Assembly: GCF_000238355.1 (NCBI RefSeq)
Contig: NZ_AHCA01000008.1
Location: forward strand, 124,001 to 188,000
Direction of reading: 5' to 3'
DNA length: 64,000 bases
Source of the DNA: Pseudoalteromonas haloplanktis ATCC 14393
Lineage (GTDB): Bacteria; Pseudomonadota; Gammaproteobacteria; Enterobacterales; Alteromonadaceae
In this document: piece after piece, positions 8,784 to 17,951 of the stretch
Layout of the letters: each line of letters opens with the position of its first letter
Position numbering within the stretch: position 1 is the stretch's first letter
The notes under the pieces: model-generated
Told to the model about the DNA's origin: nothing
The model's input: only the letters and a program-made list of their open reading frames with translations
Database searches by the model: none
Made by a program: the position numbers and the translations under genes

Positions 8784-9275
8784 GTGTTTATTCGCAAATT
8801 CACACAGCTAGATTACCCAGCCGTAAAAGAAATTTATCAACAAGGCATCGATACCGGCAATGCCACATTTCAACTTATTAGTAAAACGTGGGATGAATGG
8901 CATAATTCTATGCATGATCATTCTCGCCTTGTGGCTGAAGACAATGGTCATGTTTGTGGTTGGGCTGCTTTGTCACCAGTATCTAATCGAGATGTGTACT
9001 CAGGCATCGCTGAAGTGAGTGTCTATGTGTCTAAAGCAGCGCAAGGAAAAGGAATAGGCCATAAACTATTAGCACAGCTTATCGTAGAGTCTGAAAAAAA
9101 TAATATATGGACGCTACAAGCGGCTATTTTTCCAGAAAATCTAGCGAGTATTCAACTCCATTTAAATAATAACTTTCGCCGACTTGGTATTCGTGAAAAG
9201 CTTGGCAAAATGCATGATACTTGGCGTGATGTTGTTCTTCTGGAAAGACGAAGCCAAATTATCGGTATTAGTTGA
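8784..9275 (+). CDS. GNAT N-acetyltransferase, phosphinothricin-acetyltransferase-like
   Basis: A 163-aa GNAT enzyme that would transfer acetyl from acetyl-CoA to an amine. The acetyl-CoA loop is visible as QGKGIGHKLL (about 92-101). The C-terminal run with FPEN.AS, LHLNNNFRRLGIREKLGKM and WRDVVLLERRS is typical of the Pat/Bar/MddA group, which acetylates phosphinothricin, methionine sulfone or sulfoximine. The start is GTG at 8784 with AAGGAA 6 nt upstream; the next Met is internal to the fold. The substrate cannot be decided from sequence. It converges on metG with a shared bidirectional terminator. Confidence 0.88.
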   Translation: MFIRKFTQLDYPAVKEIYQQGIDTGNATFQLISKTWDEWHNSMHDHSRLVAEDNGHVCGWAALSPVSNRDVYSGIAEVSVYVSKAAQGKGIGHKLLAQLIVESEKNNIWTLQAAIFPENLASIQLHLNNNFRRLGIREKLGKMHDTWRDVVLLERRSQIIGIS

Positions 9276-9289
9276 TGAGTTAGGTAATT

Positions 9290-9319
9290 AAAAAGCCGTT
9301 GTTAAAACAACGGCTTTTT
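9290..9319. terminator. Bidirectional terminator between the GNAT gene and metG
   Basis: AAAAAGCCGTTGTT (9290-9303) and AACAACGGCTTTTT (9306-9319) form a symmetric stem with A-run and T-run, so it can end both convergent transcripts. Confidence 0.92.
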
Positions 9320-9344
9320 AGTAGTTTACTGTTTAAACGTTAAG

Positions 9345-11375
9345 TTACATTACTCGCATGCCAGGCTCTGAGCCATCATCTGGATTGAGTATATAAATTT
9401 CTTTACCGCCAGGGCCTGCTGCTAATACCATGCCTTCTGACATACCAAAGCGCATTTTCCGTGGTTTTAAGTTTGCCACCATTACAGTGAGTTTGCCTTC
9501 GATATCTTCTGGCGCGTACGCTGATTTAATACCTGCAAATACTTGGCGTGTTTCACCGCCTAAGTCGAGGGTTAGTTTTAGTAGCTTGTCAGCGCCTTCA
9601 ACGTGCTCTGCTTTGGCTATTTTCGCTACACGTAAATCTACTTTGGCAAAATCGTCAAATTCGATTTCGGCGGCAATTGGCTCTTTAGCTAGTGGGCTAT
9701 TAGGGTCTATTTTTTCTTTTGCGGCTAATAAACTTTCTTTTGATTCTTCAACCATTTTGTTCACTTTATCCATTTCAACACGTTGCATTAACGGTTTAAA
9801 TTTATTAATAGGGTGGCTAACAAGCGCAGTTTGCGCGCCTTGCCAAGCTAGGCCGTCATTTAAGAAGTCTTCTACATTGGCCGCCATACCGGGTAATACT
9901 GGCTTTAAGTAAGTCATCAACACGCGGAATAAGTTAAGTCCAAGCGAACAGACTTGGTGTGCTTCTTCTTGCTTTGTGTCGTCTTTAATTAATACCCAGG
10001 GAGCTGCGGTATCAATAAATTGGTTGGCTTTATCAGCAAGCGCCATTATTTCGCGAATTGCACGGCTGTAGTCACGGTTTTCATAGTGTTGAGCAACCGT
10101 CTCGCTAGCGGCTTGAAATTCAGCTAGTAATTGCGGCTCCATGACTGTGTCACTTAATTTACCGTCAAACTTTTTAGTAATAAAACCGGCACAGCGACTA
10201 GCGATATTAACCACTTTACCTACTAAGTCTGAATTTACACGTTGTGCAAAATCTTCTAAGTTTAAATCAAGATCGGTAATACCACTGTTTAGTTTAGCAG
10301 CGTAGTAATAGCGCAAAAATTCAGGGTCTAAGTTATCTAAATAAGTACGCGCTTTGATAAACGTGCCTTTTGATTTAGACATCTTCGCGCCGTTAACGGT
10401 GACAAAACCGTGGGCGAATACATTGGTTGGTTTTCTGAATTTTGCGCCCTCAAGCATTGCTGGCCAAAATAAGCTGTGGAAATAGATGATATCTTTACCG
10501 ATAAAGTGATAAAGCTCAGCGTCTGACCCTTCTTGCCAAAATGTATCAAAGTCAATGCCTTGTTTGTCACACAGATTTTTAAAGCTGGCCATGTAACCAA
10601 TTGGCGCATCTAACCATACATAAAAGTATTTACCTGGTGCGCCTGGAATTTCAAAACCAAAGTAAGGTGCATCACGGCTGATATCCCATTGCTGTAGACC
10701 ATCGGCAAACCATTCGTCTAACTTGTTAGCCATTTCTTGTTGAATAGTACCCGAGTGCAGCCATTCTTTGAGCATGCCTTCAAACGCGGGTAAATCGAAA
10801 AAGTAATGCTCCGAATCTTTCAAAATCGGCTCAGCACCCGACATTACAGAGCGTGGGTTGATAAGCTCTGTTGGGCTGTATGTTGCACCACATGCATCGC
10901 AGCTGTCGCCATTTTGGTCTTCAGACTTACATGTTGGGCATGTGCCGGTTACAAAACGATCGGGTAAGAAAATGCCTTTTTCAGGGTCAAATAGCTGGGA
11001 AATTGTGTGCTTTTTGATATGACCTGCGTCGTTTAAGCGATTATAAATAAGTTCGCTTAGTTCTTTGTTCTCTTGGCTGTGGGTACTGTGATAGTTATCA
11101 AATTTGATATTAAAATCAGCAAAGTCACGTTGACGCTCAATACTGACATTTTTAACCATTTCTTCCGGCGTGATCCCTTGCTTTTGCGCATTGAGCATTA
11201 TTGGTGTGCCATGGGCATCGTCGGCGCAAACATAATAAGCTTCGTGGCCTTGCAGTTTTTGAAAACGTGACCAAATATCAGTTTGAATATATTCCAATAA
11301 ATGGCCTAAATGTGTTGGGCCATTGGCATAAGGTAATGCGCTGGTAATGAGGATCTTTCGCTGTGCCATAATCAT
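9345..11375 (-). CDS. metG: Methionyl-tRNA synthetase
   Basis: Class I synthetase charging tRNA-Met, 676 aa (E. coli 677). The HIGH-type motif HLGH is at residues 22-25 and KMSKS at 331-335. The zinc knuckle is CPTC...CDAC (Cys146, 149, 159, 162). The C-terminal 110 residues ([14 protein letters not shown] onward) are the EMAP/Trbp111-like tRNA-binding and dimerisation domain. Two starts are possible: ATG at 11375 and ATG two codons later at 11369. The inner one has better spacing from GGA. It is divergent from mrp, as in E. coli. Confidence 0.98.
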   Translation of the reverse strand: MIMAQRKILITSALPYANGPTHLGHLLEYIQTDIWSRFQKLQGHEAYYVCADDAHGTPIMLNAQKQGITPEEMVKNVSIERQRDFADFNIKFDNYHSTHSQENKELSELIYNRLNDAGHIKKHTISQLFDPEKGIFLPDRFVTGTCPTCKSEDQNGDSCDACGATYSPTELINPRSVMSGAEPILKDSEHYFFDLPAFEGMLKEWLHSGTIQQEMANKLDEWFADGLQQWDISRDAPYFGFEIPGAPGKYFYVWLDAPIGYMASFKNLCDKQGIDFDTFWQEGSDAELYHFIGKDIIYFHSLFWPAMLEGAKFRKPTNVFAHGFVTVNGAKMSKSKGTFIKARTYLDNLDPEFLRYYYAAKLNSGITDLDLNLEDFAQRVNSDLVGKVVNIASRCAGFITKKFDGKLSDTVMEPQLLAEFQAASETVAQHYENRDYSRAIREIMALADKANQFIDTAAPWVLIKDDTKQEEAHQVCSLGLNLFRVLMTYLKPVLPGMAANVEDFLNDGLAWQGAQTALVSHPINKFKPLMQRVEMDKVNKMVEESKESLLAAKEKIDPNSPLAKEPIAAEIEFDDFAKVDLRVAKIAKAEHVEGADKLLKLTLDLGGETRQVFAGIKSAYAPEDIEGKLTVMVANLKPRKMRFGMSEGMVLAAGPGGKEIYILNPDDGSEPGMRVM

Positions 11376-11545
11376 TCCGAATTGACGGTTCCGGTGAGGG
11401 AACGGATGAAAATCATAATATTATCAGCAAACCTAAAGGAAACACCTTAGTGGTTAGCCGATTTTCATTAATTGACTGGTGTTAATGCCCTGAATGTTAC
11501 ATAATTCCGAAGCAATTTTCATCAAAGAAACACTATTTTATTGCT

Positions 11546-12625
11546 ATGTTTGGACTGTCGAAACTATTCTCTTCTAAATCGGTGCAAAAACAACCGATCA
11601 TTGCTGCTTTAGCAGGGTATCGCAGTGCTGCTTTTGCAGTTGGCGTTGATGAAAAATTTATCAATGGTATTGAACTGCAAAGTGATCACTCAGTATTGCT
11701 CAATTTAACGCTGCCATTTGCTGCTCTGTCTGAAATGCCAAAAGTGGCTGAATTTGTCAGTCAAAAGCTAAAGCAAACCGTGGTGATCAACGCCCATGTT
11801 GAGCTGCCTAAGGCATGTAAATTTAAATCTATAAAACATATTGTACTGGTTGCATCTGGCAAAGGTGGGGTAGGTAAATCAACGACAGCTGTGAATTTGG
11901 CGGGCGCGCTTAATGCTGAAGGTGCTAAAGTTGGGATTCTAGATGCGGATATTTATGGTCCGTCTATTCCGATGTTACTGGGCTTAAGTGGCGCTGCGCC
12001 AACGGCACAAGATGATAAACAATTACTCCCATTCGATGCTAATGGCATTAAAGCACAATCAATTGGTTTTTTAGTCCCCAGTGACGACGCCACTGTATGG
12101 CGTGGGCCAATGGCCTCGGGGGCGGTTAATCAGTTACTTAACGAAACGGCATGGGGTGAACTTGATTATCTGATTGTGGATATGCCACCAGGCACCGGTG
12201 ATATTCAATTAACAATGAGCCAAAAAGTGCCAGCCAGTGGTGCCGTTATTGTGACCACTCCACAAGATTTAGCATTGGCAGATGCACAAAAAGGCATTGC
12301 CATGTTTAATAAAGTCAATGTGCCAGTGTTAGGTATGATTGAAAATATGAGCCACTTTTTATGCTCGCACTGTGGTGAACCAAATCATGTATTTGGTAAG
12401 GATGGTGCAATTAAATTAGCTCAACGTCACGGTGTGCCTGTATTGTCGAAAATTCCACTGGCAATTGATATTCGTGAATACTCAGAGCAGGGCAAATTAA
12501 TAGCAATGGATAACCAAGCTGCTGTGAGTAAAACGTATGCAGATGCTGCGCGTTTAATTGCCAGTACGCTTTACTATCAACAACCCCATCATGACTCAGT
12601 TGAGATTGTGATTACGGATGATTAA
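11546..12625 (+). CDS. mrp: Iron-sulfur cluster carrier / P-loop ATPase Mrp (ApbC)
   Basis: A cytoplasmic MinD/Mrp-family ATPase that carries and transfers Fe-S clusters to apoproteins. The 359-aa protein has an N-terminal MIP18-like (DUF59) region (about 18-85), the deviant Walker A GKGGVGKS at 105-112, DADIYGPS at 133-140, VDMPPGTGD at 211-219, and the cluster-binding CxxC at Cys273/Cys276. It is divergent from metG, a classic gammaproteobacterial arrangement. dcd follows after 3 bp, so the two are probably co-transcribed. No clear ribosome site is visible for the ATG. Confidence 0.95.
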   Translation: MFGLSKLFSSKSVQKQPIIAALAGYRSAAFAVGVDEKFINGIELQSDHSVLLNLTLPFAALSEMPKVAEFVSQKLKQTVVINAHVELPKACKFKSIKHIVLVASGKGGVGKSTTAVNLAGALNAEGAKVGILDADIYGPSIPMLLGLSGAAPTAQDDKQLLPFDANGIKAQSIGFLVPSDDATVWRGPMASGAVNQLLNETAWGELDYLIVDMPPGTGDIQLTMSQKVPASGAVIVTTPQDLALADAQKGIAMFNKVNVPVLGMIENMSHFLCSHCGEPNHVFGKDGAIKLAQRHGVPVLSKIPLAIDIREYSEQGKLIAMDNQAAVSKTYADAARLIASTLYYQQPHHDSVEIVITDD

Positions 12626-12628
12626 CTA

Positions 12629-13216
12629 ATGAGATTATCAGATACCCACATTAAAGAATATATTGCCCAACAACGTATTATTATTGAGCCAAGTCCAACT
12701 GATGAGATGATCTCTGGAGTAACGGTAGATTTACGCTTAGGTAATAAGTTTCGTGTATTTCAAGATCATACTGCTGCATATGTTGATTTAAGCGGTCCAA
12801 AGGATCAGCTTAATAAAGCGATGGAATCGATAATGAGCGATGAAATTGTACTAAAGGAGGGCGATGCGTTCTTTTTACATCCAGGTGAACTTGCACTGGC
12901 AGTGACTCATGAAAAAGTGACCTTACCTGCTGATATAGTTGGTTGGCTTGATGGTCGCTCGTCATTGGCCCGATTGGGGTTGATGGTACATGTTACCGCA
13001 CATCGGATTGATCCAGGCTGGTCAGGAAATATTGTATTAGAATTCTATAATTCAGGTAAGTTGCCTCTTGCACTGCGACCGATGATGAAAATTGGTGCTA
13101 TGAGTTTTGAAACGATGTCAGGGCCTGCTGAAAACCCGTACAACACGCGTAAAGATGCGAAGTATAAAGATCAAACCAGTGCGGTTGCCAGTCGTATCAG
13201 TGACGATAGCAATTAA
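12629..13216 (+). CDS. dcd: dCTP deaminase
   Basis: Deaminates dCTP to dUTP, the main source of dTMP precursor in gammaproteobacteria. The 195-aa length equals the family norm (E. coli 193). The signature [11 protein letters not shown] (108-118) contributes to the trimeric active site, and Glu138 in VLEFYN is the catalytic glutamate. The C-terminal [14 protein letters not shown] segment closes over the nucleotide. It lies 3 bp after mrp. A GC-rich hairpin follows. Confidence 0.97.
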   Translation: MRLSDTHIKEYIAQQRIIIEPSPTDEMISGVTVDLRLGNKFRVFQDHTAAYVDLSGPKDQLNKAMESIMSDEIVLKEGDAFFLHPGELALAVTHEKVTLPADIVGWLDGRSSLARLGLMVHVTAHRIDPGWSGNIVLEFYNSGKLPLALRPMMKIGAMSFETMSGPAENPYNTRKDAKYKDQTSAVASRISDDSN

Positions 13217-13239
13217 TTAAAATACAGTTCTAAAATAGG

Positions 13240-13259
13240 GGCTTACCGCAGTGTAAGCC
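13240..13259 (+). terminator. Probable terminator hairpin after dcd
   Basis: GGCTTAC (13240-13246) pairs with GTAAGCC (13253-13259) around a 6-nt loop, followed by TTGTTACTGCTT rather than a clean T-run. The terminator is weak or Rho-assisted. Confidence 0.5.
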
Positions 13260-13381
13260 TTGTTACTGCTTAAAAAACAATATCCATTGTGCTAATTACT
13301 GGCAATTTCACTTAATACTTCCATACTTTAGTTACCTTTTTGTAATACGCATAGCTAAATAATATTAAAGTAGATAATTCA

Positions 13382-13474
13382 ATGTTTCATAAACGTAATA
13401 TCGCGCATGACGTTGTAATCACTGCTTTGTTTTTAATGTTAATGATGTTCGAAAACTTGAAGCTAATTAGCTAG
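13382..13474 (+). CDS. Possible 30-aa hydrophobic small protein
   Basis: An ATG-to-TAG frame of 30 codons ends 2 bp before the ATG of the EAL gene. After a polar, positively charged N-terminus (MFHKRNIAHD) the rest is hydrophobic (VVITALFLMLMM), enough for one membrane helix. There is no strong ribosome site. It could be a leader peptide coupled to translation of the downstream gene, or chance. I do not recognise it. Confidence 0.25.
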   Translation: MFHKRNIAHDVVITALFLMLMMFENLKLIS

Positions 13475-13476
13475 GT

Positions 13477-16023
13477 ATGTTCAAAGCACATGGAGTGACA
13501 GTGGTTCAAGTAAGTACATTCGCACGAACAGTGTTAATCAATTTTTTGCTAGTACTTTTGAGTATTGCAGCCTCATCGTGTGTGAACGCTGCAAGTGATC
13601 CCACAGTTACTGGCTGGATTGTGCCAGCGAATGCTTCTTTTACAACGGTAAAACCTTTACTACAAAATGCAATAGCGACCCAAACGAAATCAGATTTAGC
13701 CCACGTTAGAATAAAAGCTAAGCAAGACTATTGGTTTATTATTGATTTATCGAAACAGGTGCAATCAAAGTTAGCTGTTATATATGCTGATAATGCTCAT
13801 TTATCACACGTTGAGTTTTACACGCTAGATGATAACTTTGATCAGCTTGCGGCTGTAAATAATGATACTCACCGTCTAATTAATAAAGTGCTGCCGCACA
13901 GTGTATTTAACACGGATAGTGCGCATTGGGGGGTGATCTTTGCCCGCCACAATGATGATGGTTGGATCAATATTGGCTTTGCTTCTGACCAACAATTTAT
14001 CGCGGTGGTAAACAGTAGGCTGCGAGATTTTATAATAATTACGGGCTTATTACTGCTATGCATTATAATCTCTAGCATCGTTTATATTTTGTCACAGCAA
14101 GCTAAATCAATTTATTTACTTGTTTATCTTGGCTGTGTATTAATTGAGTTTTTAATCGCACAAGGGGCATTCAATTATTTTAGTGGTGCACTTTTACCTA
14201 TTTGGTATGCGAAGCTGCAGTTGTCACTTCAAGTAATTTCACTTGCGGTGGTTGTTGGGTGTTTTATCCATTACTTGCAGTCACGCAATATTATAAAACC
14301 ACGGCAATATAAGTTATTAGCGTATGTTAGTTTATTATGTGTTACGGCAATATTAAGCTGCTTTATGAAGCAATCCGTCCATTTTATTGTGGTAACTTTA
14401 AGTTTGGGCTGTATGTTGGTATTACTAAGTTATTTATTTTTTTATTGGCGTACCCATACTAAGCAAGCAGCGTCGTATGAATTTTTAATAGTCGCGAGTG
14501 CTGTTATTTTACAAACATTGTGTTGGCAAGCTTCGTTAGTGGCAGGATCACCGTTATACCCATTTAACGAGTTGTTGATTGTCATAAATGCGTTGTTATT
14601 TGTGGTGATGTTGCTAAACCATGAACGTAAACGGGTCAAACAATACACTTTTAGCCTTAGTCACGACGACGAAACAAAATTACCGAATAAACGGTTGCTT
14701 ATAAAACGCCTTGATGGATTAGTAAAACTTGCTACTGCTCATTCCATATTGCTATTTAGGCCTGCAGTATTATTGAATGCGCGGGCTAATTTTGGTTATG
14801 AGCATGTCAATGAGCATATAAAAGTGACTATGGGTAAGTTAGCACAGCAGTTAGCTTCAATGAACGTATTGTGTGTTGAGACCAATAAACAAGGGTTAGA
14901 TTGCATTGTAAGGCTTGATGACAGTACCTATGCAGTGGTGATAATAGGGAAATTAGAGTTAAGCCAAATTGAGCAGTTAGTATGTGTGATCAACAGTGTA
15001 TTTGCAGATGGCATTACTCATAAACGGCTTCATTTAATTGATAAAGTTGATATAGGCGTAGCAAACTACCCATTACATGCAAGTACCTCTTCGCAACTGA
15101 TCCAGCGTGGCTTACAAGCATTGGCTGCGAAGCCATTGCATGGCGAGCGTTGGCACATGTTTAATATCGAAAATGTGACTCTTTCGCAGCGCCGTATAGC
15201 CATTGCATCAGCCTTAAAAGAAGCGATTGAATGCGATCAACTTAGCTTGTTTTTTCAACCGCAGGTTGACTTAAATACAGGAAAAATACATGGCGGTGAA
15301 GCTTTATTGCGTTGGGCTCATCCACAATTGGGGCATGTGCCGCCAGATTTATTTATTCCGATAGCTGAATCGGCGGGGATGATCTCAGATCTAACCGAAT
15401 GGGTTATTACCCAAGCCTTGCTCTATCAAAAACAAATCACCGCATTATTACCGGAGCATATTGTTTCAATCAATATCTCTGCTAAAGATTTGCTGCGTAA
15501 AGATTTACCAGTGTTATTTATTACTCTGTTAGATGAGTTTAAGCTCAATGCCAATAACATCATGTTAGAGCTGACTGAGTCAGCGACGCTTTTTGAAGGT
15601 GTAGACATAAAGAATGCACTCAATGATTATCGCTTAATTGGGGTTAAAATAGCCATTGATGATTTTGGTACAGGTTATTCATCGTTGGCATATCTAAGCA
15701 AAATGGGCTTTGATGAAATAAAAATAGATAAGCAGTTTGTGATGAACATTGAGTATTCAAAGAACGACCAAACTATTTGTCGGGCAACGTGCGATATAGC
15801 TAAATCATTGGGCTCTTATGTGGTTGCTGAAGGAATTGAAGACAGTCAAAGTATGGTTAAATTGCAAAGTTACGGTTGTGAAATTGGCCAAGGCTATTAT
15901 TTTTCACGGCCTTTAGCGTTTGATGCATATATGCTGTGGCTTGAGCAACACCTTGAAACCACGCCGTTAGTTACAAGCGATGGGCAAACAGTAACTGACC
16001 TAATTGAGAAAAATAATTATTAA
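13477..16023 (+). CDS. Membrane EAL-domain cyclic-di-GMP phosphodiesterase with 7TMR-DISM sensor and degenerate GGDEF
   Basis: An 848-aa signalling protein. A signal-like hydrophobic N-terminus is followed by an extracytoplasmic sensor of the 7TMR-DISM type (about 40-180). A block of seven or so membrane helices follows (about 185-385), then a GGDEF-like domain (about 395-560) whose GGDEF motif is replaced (LDDSTYAVVIIG region), and an EAL domain (about 570-830). The phosphodiesterase residues look intact: EALLRW from Glu608, NISAKDL, ELTES, DDFGTGYSSL, KIDK, VAEGIED and GQGYYFSRP. It should degrade c-di-GMP and not make it; the GGDEF may act as a GTP-sensing regulatory domain. Its last 53 bp overlap the convergent CLCA_X gene. 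Confidence 0.9.
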   Translation: MFKAHGVTVVQVSTFARTVLINFLLVLLSIAASSCVNAASDPTVTGWIVPANASFTTVKPLLQNAIATQTKSDLAHVRIKAKQDYWFIIDLSKQVQSKLAVIYADNAHLSHVEFYTLDDNFDQLAAVNNDTHRLINKVLPHSVFNTDSAHWGVIFARHNDDGWINIGFASDQQFIAVVNSRLRDFIIITGLLLLCIIISSIVYILSQQAKSIYLLVYLGCVLIEFLIAQGAFNYFSGALLPIWYAKLQLSLQVISLAVVVGCFIHYLQSRNIIKPRQYKLLAYVSLLCVTAILSCFMKQSVHFIVVTLSLGCMLVLLSYLFFYWRTHTKQAASYEFLIVASAVILQTLCWQASLVAGSPLYPFNELLIVINALLFVVMLLNHERKRVKQYTFSLSHDDETKLPNKRLLIKRLDGLVKLATAHSILLFRPAVLLNARANFGYEHVNEHIKVTMGKLAQQLASMNVLCVETNKQGLDCIVRLDDSTYAVVIIGKLELSQIEQLVCVINSVFADGITHKRLHLIDKVDIGVANYPLHASTSSQLIQRGLQALAAKPLHGERWHMFNIENVTLSQRRIAIASALKEAIECDQLSLFFQPQVDLNTGKIHGGEALLRWAHPQLGHVPPDLFIPIAESAGMISDLTEWVITQALLYQKQITALLPEHIVSINISAKDLLRKDLPVLFITLLDEFKLNANNIMLELTESATLFEGVDIKNALNDYRLIGVKIAIDDFGTGYSSLAYLSKMGFDEIKIDKQFVMNIEYSKNDQTICRATCDIAKSLGSYVVAEGIEDSQSMVKLQSYGCEIGQGYYFSRPLAFDAYMLWLEQHLETTPLVTSDGQTVTDLIEKNNY

Positions 16024-16753
16024 GTGCTTTATTACAGGTTATTAACGTGTCACTGTCAGGATAAATAAGGCCTGATCCACTGATATCTGATACTAAAAAA
16101 TGATTAATGATTTGCTCGTTATGGGCTATACAGGCTTCAAAACAACGTGCAGCTAACTCTTCAGGCATACTCATATAATATTGGCCATGATGTTTATCAT
16201 ATGCAATACATTGTTGAACATAGTGGTTGGCATTTTTACCGCTTGGTTCTAAAAATACGCCTTGGTAAAATTGATTTAACGCTAAGTTAAGCGGATGAGA
16301 TGGCACTAGAGTATGCTCAAGCCATAACTTGGATGCAAAATAGCTCTTAGGGTGTTCTGGAAAAACCAGACCTGCAATATGATGGTCAAAAGCATGAAAC
16401 CATTCGTGGGCGAGGGCACCACCACCGGCATTTTTTGCCAGAGCTAGAGTACGTGTGCGGCTATTATAATGCGCTTGGACGTTTTGTTGCCCACCGTGAC
16501 CAAATGCAAAGTTTAGTTTTCCTCGAAGGCCAATCGCGCTGGGAGGGAGTTGCAAAATCTGTGCTAAATCAGCCAGCGCATCATAGATCAGATTAGCACT
16601 AATAAACCGCTCTTCTTTATTAACCCACTTACCTACCACCATAGTACGAAAACCAAATGTATCGCGAATATCGTTAAAATCAACTTGGTCATCAAAGCGA
16701 TAATCAGGGCCGTGGCGATAAAATCCGCGCTTTAAGCGACTTCTAACCGTCAT
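15971..16753 (-). CDS. CLCA_X-family protein with HExxH metalloprotease motif
   Basis: A 260-aa protein resembling the CLCA_X family of Shewanella and Alteromonadales. It contains HEWFH (116-120) followed by AFDHH, a zincin-like motif that is also seen in LPD1-type peptidase domains. There is no signal peptide and no transmembrane helix. The substrate is unknown. Its ATG overlaps the tapT stop by 4 bp (ATGA), so it is translationally coupled to tapT. Its 3' end runs 53 bp into the convergent EAL gene. The HExxH motif suggests but does not prove peptidase activity. Confidence 0.75.
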   Translation of the reverse strand: MTVRSRLKRGFYRHGPDYRFDDQVDFNDIRDTFGFRTMVVGKWVNKEERFISANLIYDALADLAQILQLPPSAIGLRGKLNFAFGHGGQQNVQAHYNSRTRTLALAKNAGGGALAHEWFHAFDHHIAGLVFPEHPKSYFASKLWLEHTLVPSHPLNLALNQFYQGVFLEPSGKNANHYVQQCIAYDKHHGQYYMSMPEELAARCFEACIAHNEQIINHFLVSDISGSGLIYPDSDTLITCNKALNNYFSQLGQLLFAHRL

Positions 16754-17355
16754 TTTGCTTGATAACGCGCTTTAACATGTTCAGGCATAAACTGAGTTTG
16801 TTTATTATTAAGCGCATCCAATGCTTGATATAAGCCCGTTGTATTGGCATTTTCAATTAACATCAAGCTATGCGCTACGGCTTCTAAGGTAGACAAACTA
16901 TCTGCACGAGGCGCTTTACGGATACGGTAGCGATTTTTTGGAATGGTGGCAAAACTGACTTTTTTAAAGTTGTTTAATGAAGGTGTTAACTGCATTATTT
17001 TAAATGCTTTTTTCCATGTACCATCCAGTACAATTAAATGACTCAATTGCTCGGCGAATGTTTTTGTTGCTATACCAGCATCATCTAATAACACGGCATC
17101 TTGATCTGGGTAGAGCAGTGCTGTTGATGCGACAGGTAATGCTTCTAATAGGCTGAAATCAGCCTGTGTTTCACCGATAATGAGCTCACATTGACTAAGG
17201 CACAATGTGAGTAAGCGTGCGGTGTTTTTACTGACTTTTATTTCGTTAGGGTCCTGTAAAATAATAATTTTAAGTTTATTATCAAGCACGGATAAATCTT
17301 CACAAAGACACGTTGATAAGCTAAATTTACAGTGTTCACACAGCGTACGAGACAT
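16750..17355 (-). CDS. tapT: DTW-domain tRNA-uridine aminocarboxypropyltransferase (TapT/YfiP-like)
   Basis: Transfers the 3-amino-3-carboxypropyl group of S-adenosylmethionine to uridine 47 of tRNA (acp3U47) in its E. coli relative. The 201-aa protein starts with a Cys cluster (Cys7, 10, 16, 18), probably a zinc knuckle. Its DTW signature takes the form LDGTWKKAFKIM. The RYRIRKAP segment is also typical. E. coli YfiP is somewhat longer (232 aa). It is the first gene of a two-gene unit with the CLCA_X gene. Confidence 0.87.
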   Translation of the reverse strand: MSRTLCEHCKFSLSTCLCEDLSVLDNKLKIIILQDPNEIKVSKNTARLLTLCLSQCELIIGETQADFSLLEALPVASTALLYPDQDAVLLDDAGIATKTFAEQLSHLIVLDGTWKKAFKIMQLTPSLNNFKKVSFATIPKNRYRIRKAPRADSLSTLEAVAHSLMLIENANTTGLYQALDALNNKQTQFMPEHVKARYQAK

Positions 17356-17506
17356 AAAATAATCTATTTAATCGTCAATTATTGAAAAACCATTTAATTA
17401 TACGCGGAATGAGACTATTAGTTGGTTTTTTTTCGAGACAACGATAAAGTATAGAATTAACATAGGTTACTGATGTAGTGCTGCATGAGTAAAAAAAGGA
17501 TAAAAA

Positions 17507-17851
17507 ATGAATACGATCATCATTGATGAAAATGCATTGGAAAGTATGGAATCGTTATTAGGAGAGCAATTTAGCGATACATTGGTATTTTGTTGCGCTG
17601 AATTTGAACGTTTAGGCTCAGAAGTATTAGCCACTATCCATAATGATATTCAAGTTGCCAGTCGCCATGCGCACAGTTTGAAGTCAAACGCGGCGCAATT
17701 TGGCGCCAGTAGTTTATCTGATGTGGCAAGGGAAATAGAGCAAAGCTTAAACAGTAATAACTTAGCGCAGGCAATTGAGGCATCACAATTACTCGATAGT
17801 CAAGTTGCAGGTTCAAAAGCTAAGTTAACTGATTGGTTGCAAAGTCGTTAG
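17507..17851 (+). CDS. Histidine phosphotransfer (Hpt) domain protein
   Basis: A 114-aa stand-alone Hpt protein, predicted four-helix bundle. The phosphorylated residue should be His56 in RHAHSLKSNAAQFGA, the canonical H-x-L-K-S/G context followed by the small-residue stretch and an amphipathic helix (LSDVAREIEQ). Such proteins relay phosphate between hybrid kinases and response regulators. No kinase or regulator gene is near, so the partners must be encoded elsewhere. It is monocistronic before alaA. Confidence 0.88.
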   Translation: MNTIIIDENALESMESLLGEQFSDTLVFCCAEFERLGSEVLATIHNDIQVASRHAHSLKSNAAQFGASSLSDVAREIEQSLNSNNLAQAIEASQLLDSQVAGSKAKLTDWLQSR

Positions 17852-17951
17852 ATACTCAGACGTGAATTTATTTCAGTTTTAAGGCCATAAATACACTAGT
17901 ATTTGGCCCCTTTGCTAGGGTAATCTAGTTGTTCCACTAGTAGAGGTAAAA

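Noticed and set aside
9430..9912. 160-codon frame antisense to metG
   Set aside because: It is a shadow of the metG C-terminal domain; Ser-rich translation typical of antisense frames.
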